A stretch of 20,892 nucleotides of DNA, taken from JAVBUP01 sp031555175. GTDB lineage: Bacteria > Bacillota_I > Bacilli_A > Erysipelotrichales > Coprobacillaceae. The notes under the pieces were generated by a model. That model did not search any database, was not told the DNA's origin, and saw only the letters and a program-made list of their open reading frames with translations. The stretch covers positions 1 through 20,892 of the forward strand of contig JAVBUP010000022.1 in assembly GCA_031555175.1 (NCBI GenBank), written 5' to 3'. Positions 19,831-20,892 of the stretch are shown here, one piece after another (positions within the stretch are counted from its first letter, which is position 1; every line of letters starts with the position of its first letter). The position numbers were made by a program, and so were the translations under genes.

Positions 19831-19943
19831 CCATGGCTCTATTTATTTGTTTATAGTTGGATAAGTTATGATACTTTTATATCAATCAAGGATACAATAT
19901 AGAGATCACCATGGCTAGTCAAGGTTCTAGAAAGGTGGTCTTT
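19831..19943 (+). promoter_or_regulatory. Structured 5' leader of the IS110-type element; candidate bridge-RNA region
   Basis: Fold A: CCATGG + CTCTAT (19831-19842) pairs with ATAGAG + CCATGG (19899-19904, 19909-19914), a 12-bp helix with a 4-nt bulge enclosing smaller hairpins such as TGATA/TATCA (19869-19873, 19880-19884). Fold B: 19901-19910 pairs with 19934-19943 (10 bp, two G-T), burying the recombinase ribosome binding site AAAGGTGG and followed by T. The two folds exclude each other. A seven-codon frame with AAAGGAG (19817-19823; ATG 19833, stop 19854-19856) covers the 5' arm of fold A. In IS110-group elements this non-coding end encodes the bridge RNA; identity here is inference. Confidence 0.45.
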
Positions 19944-19945
19944 TT

Positions 19946-20892
19946 ATGTCCTATTTCGTTGGCATTGATATTGCCAAGTTTACACATTTTGCTTGTGTGA
20001 TTGATTCAACTGGTCAACTCATCTTGCAACCGTTTCCTTTTGAGAATTCAGATACTGGTTTTCAATATCTTATTTCTCAAATCGCTAGTTTTTCGAATGA
20101 GACAATTTACTTTGGATTCGAATCTACGGCTCATTATCATGAAAACTTAGCTCATTTCTTATCTTCTTTTTCTTTCTCTTATTTCTTACTTAATCCAATT
20201 CTTACTTGTCGCTTTAGAGGTTTGAATATTCGTGATGTCAAGAATGATAAAGCCGATGCTACTACCATTGCTTCTTTTATCTTCTTAAATCATTCTCAAC
20301 TTCTCAAAGATGATTTCTTTGTGAATGAATTAGCTTTTCTTTCTAAAGAACGTGATAATCTTATTAAGGATCGCTCCAGAGAATATGTGCGCTTAACTTC
20401 TTACTTAGATCGTGTTTTCCCCGAATTGAAGCCTAAAATTGGTAATTCTATTAAAACTCAAGGTTTTCACAATCTTCTTAAAAAGTACTCGACGGCTTAC
20501 GAAATAAAAGAAACTCGGATTGACGCTCTACATAATGCTCTTAACTTTAAACGCAAATCTTTCTCTCTTTCTCTCACAAAGGAAATCAAAGATCTTGCCA
20601 AGAGTTCGGTTGGCTACCATTCCGACTCGCTCTCTATCATCATTAAGAATATCATTCATCAAATCGAGTTTCTCGATGCGCAGCTTGATGTAATCGAATC
20701 TGAAATATTGGCTCATCCTCTGGTTCGTGATTCTAGATTAAATCAAATTCCTGGGATGGGTCCGATTCAAATTGCTTACATTCTTTCTGCTATCAATAAT
20801 ATATCACGTTTTGACTCTCCTGACAAAATCTTAGCGTATGCTGGCCTTGATCCTAAGATTAGGCAATCCGGACAGTTTACTGCTAAATCAAC
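19946..20892 (+). CDS. IS110-family DEDD recombinase/transposase (3' part outside window)
   Basis: 315 residues are visible. The N-terminal RuvC-like DEDD domain shows F-V-G-I-D-I-A-K (Asp8), F-G-F-E-S-T (Glu59) and N-D-K-A-D-A (Asp101, Asp104). A helical middle is followed by the Transposase_20 (Tnp) domain, beginning at I-P-G-M-G-P-I-Q-I-A and continuing F-D-S-P-D-K-I-L-A-Y-A-G-L-D-P with R-Q-S-G near the edge. The catalytic Ser of this domain should lie just beyond the window. AAAGGTGG is 7 nt before the ATG and lies in a hairpin stem. Codon use (many CTT, CTC, TCT, ATC) differs from the TTA/ATA-rich host genes, which fits recent acquisition. It recombines DNA guided by an RNA made from the element's non-coding end. 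Confidence 0.93.
   Translation, partial: MSYFVGIDIAKFTHFACVIDSTGQLILQPFPFENSDTGFQYLISQIASFSNETIYFGFESTAHYHENLAHFLSSFSFSYFLLNPILTCRFRGLNIRDVKNDKADATTIASFIFLNHSQLLKDDFFVNELAFLSKERDNLIKDRSREYVRLTSYLDRVFPELKPKIGNSIKTQGFHNLLKKYSTAYEIKETRIDALHNALNFKRKSFSLSLTKEIKDLAKSSVGYHSDSLSIIIKNIIHQIEFLDAQLDVIESEILAHPLVRDSRLNQIPGMGPIQIAYILSAINNISRFDSPDKILAYAGLDPKIRQSGQFTAKS

Larger units (their letters stand above)
19831..20892 (+). mobile_element. IS110-family insertion sequence, left part (right end outside window)
   Basis: Identified by its DEDD recombinase gene. IS110 elements lack clear terminal inverted repeats, so the left boundary cannot be read. It must lie between the asd start (19695) and about 19831-19900; 19831 is used because the structured leader begins there. 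An 8-bp direct repeat, CCATGGCT, at 19831-19838 and 19909-19916 may mark end and guide sequences. Confidence 0.6.

Noticed and set aside
19911..20000. Alternative ATG (19911) frame across the IS110 leader
   Set aside because: No ribosome binding site, and the frame ends soon in the recombinase gene; the DEDD frame from 19946 is clearly the real one.
20528..20716. 62-codon minus-strand frame
   Set aside because: Antisense to the IS110 recombinase gene.
1..20892. CRISPR arrays, tRNA or rRNA genes
   Set aside because: No regularly spaced repeats and no cloverleaf or rRNA-like sequence were seen on either strand.

Overview
This is an AT-rich chromosomal segment from a low-GC Gram-positive bacterium (Bacillota). 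Ribosome binding sites are strong AGGAGG or GAGGTGAT types, intrinsic terminators are compact, and the reading frames follow the standard code (Trp is TGG). The content (YitT, QueT, paired short ChrA proteins, a lone pilin, IS elements) would fit an Erysipelotrichia/Turicibacter/Haloplasma-like lineage, but no marker gene fixes the taxon. Promoter matches hint at spore formation; nothing in the window proves it.

Layout. The left edge (1-139) looks like the end of an insertion sequence whose transposase starts leftward at base 16. It is followed by a cluster of GAAGAAC/GTTCTTC repeats with a terminator, and a solitary DUF11-type protein (318-692, -). Next come a minus-strand pair, PLP-homeostasis protein then esterase (2184-803). 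Rightward from there run a two-gene chromate-transporter pair, an unknown membrane-anchored protein, a beta-propeller lactonase, queT and an asparagine synthetase with a degenerate glutaminase domain (2309-7447). A Cys-rich HTH-like protein (7559-8065) converges on an unlisted 43-codon gene (8080-8211, -). After these lie a YitT protein, a DUF1905 protein divergent from a cyclophilin-glutaredoxin pair, a Cof phosphatase divergent from a glutamate-synthase small subunit (gltA), and a GrpB-PNPOx fusion coupled to ogt. The right part holds an NA37 nucleoid-associated protein, a type IV pilin-like gene with an apparent 3' frameshift, a MerR regulator with a serine hydrolase, asd, and the start of an IS110-family element that runs off the right edge.

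How genes work together. The units are mostly one or two genes with their own promoters and terminators; this is housekeeping and accessory metabolism, not one pathway. Coupled pairs are ylmE-esterase, chrA-chrA, ppi-grx, grpB/pnpox-ogt and merR-hydrolase. At ten genes the terminator stem overlaps or immediately flanks the stop codon, which makes exceptions (pilin, gltA) stand out.

Most notable: (1) the IS110 5' leader can form two mutually exclusive RNA folds, one of which hides the recombinase ribosome binding site, making it a candidate bridge-RNA region; (2) the pilin reading frame resumes in another frame up to the terminator; (3) the Asn synthetase lacks the N-terminal nucleophile Cys and part of the glutaminase domain; (4) a small gene with a SigE-like promoter and its own terminator; (5) a classical MerR-type 19-bp-spacer promoter with an internal dyad.
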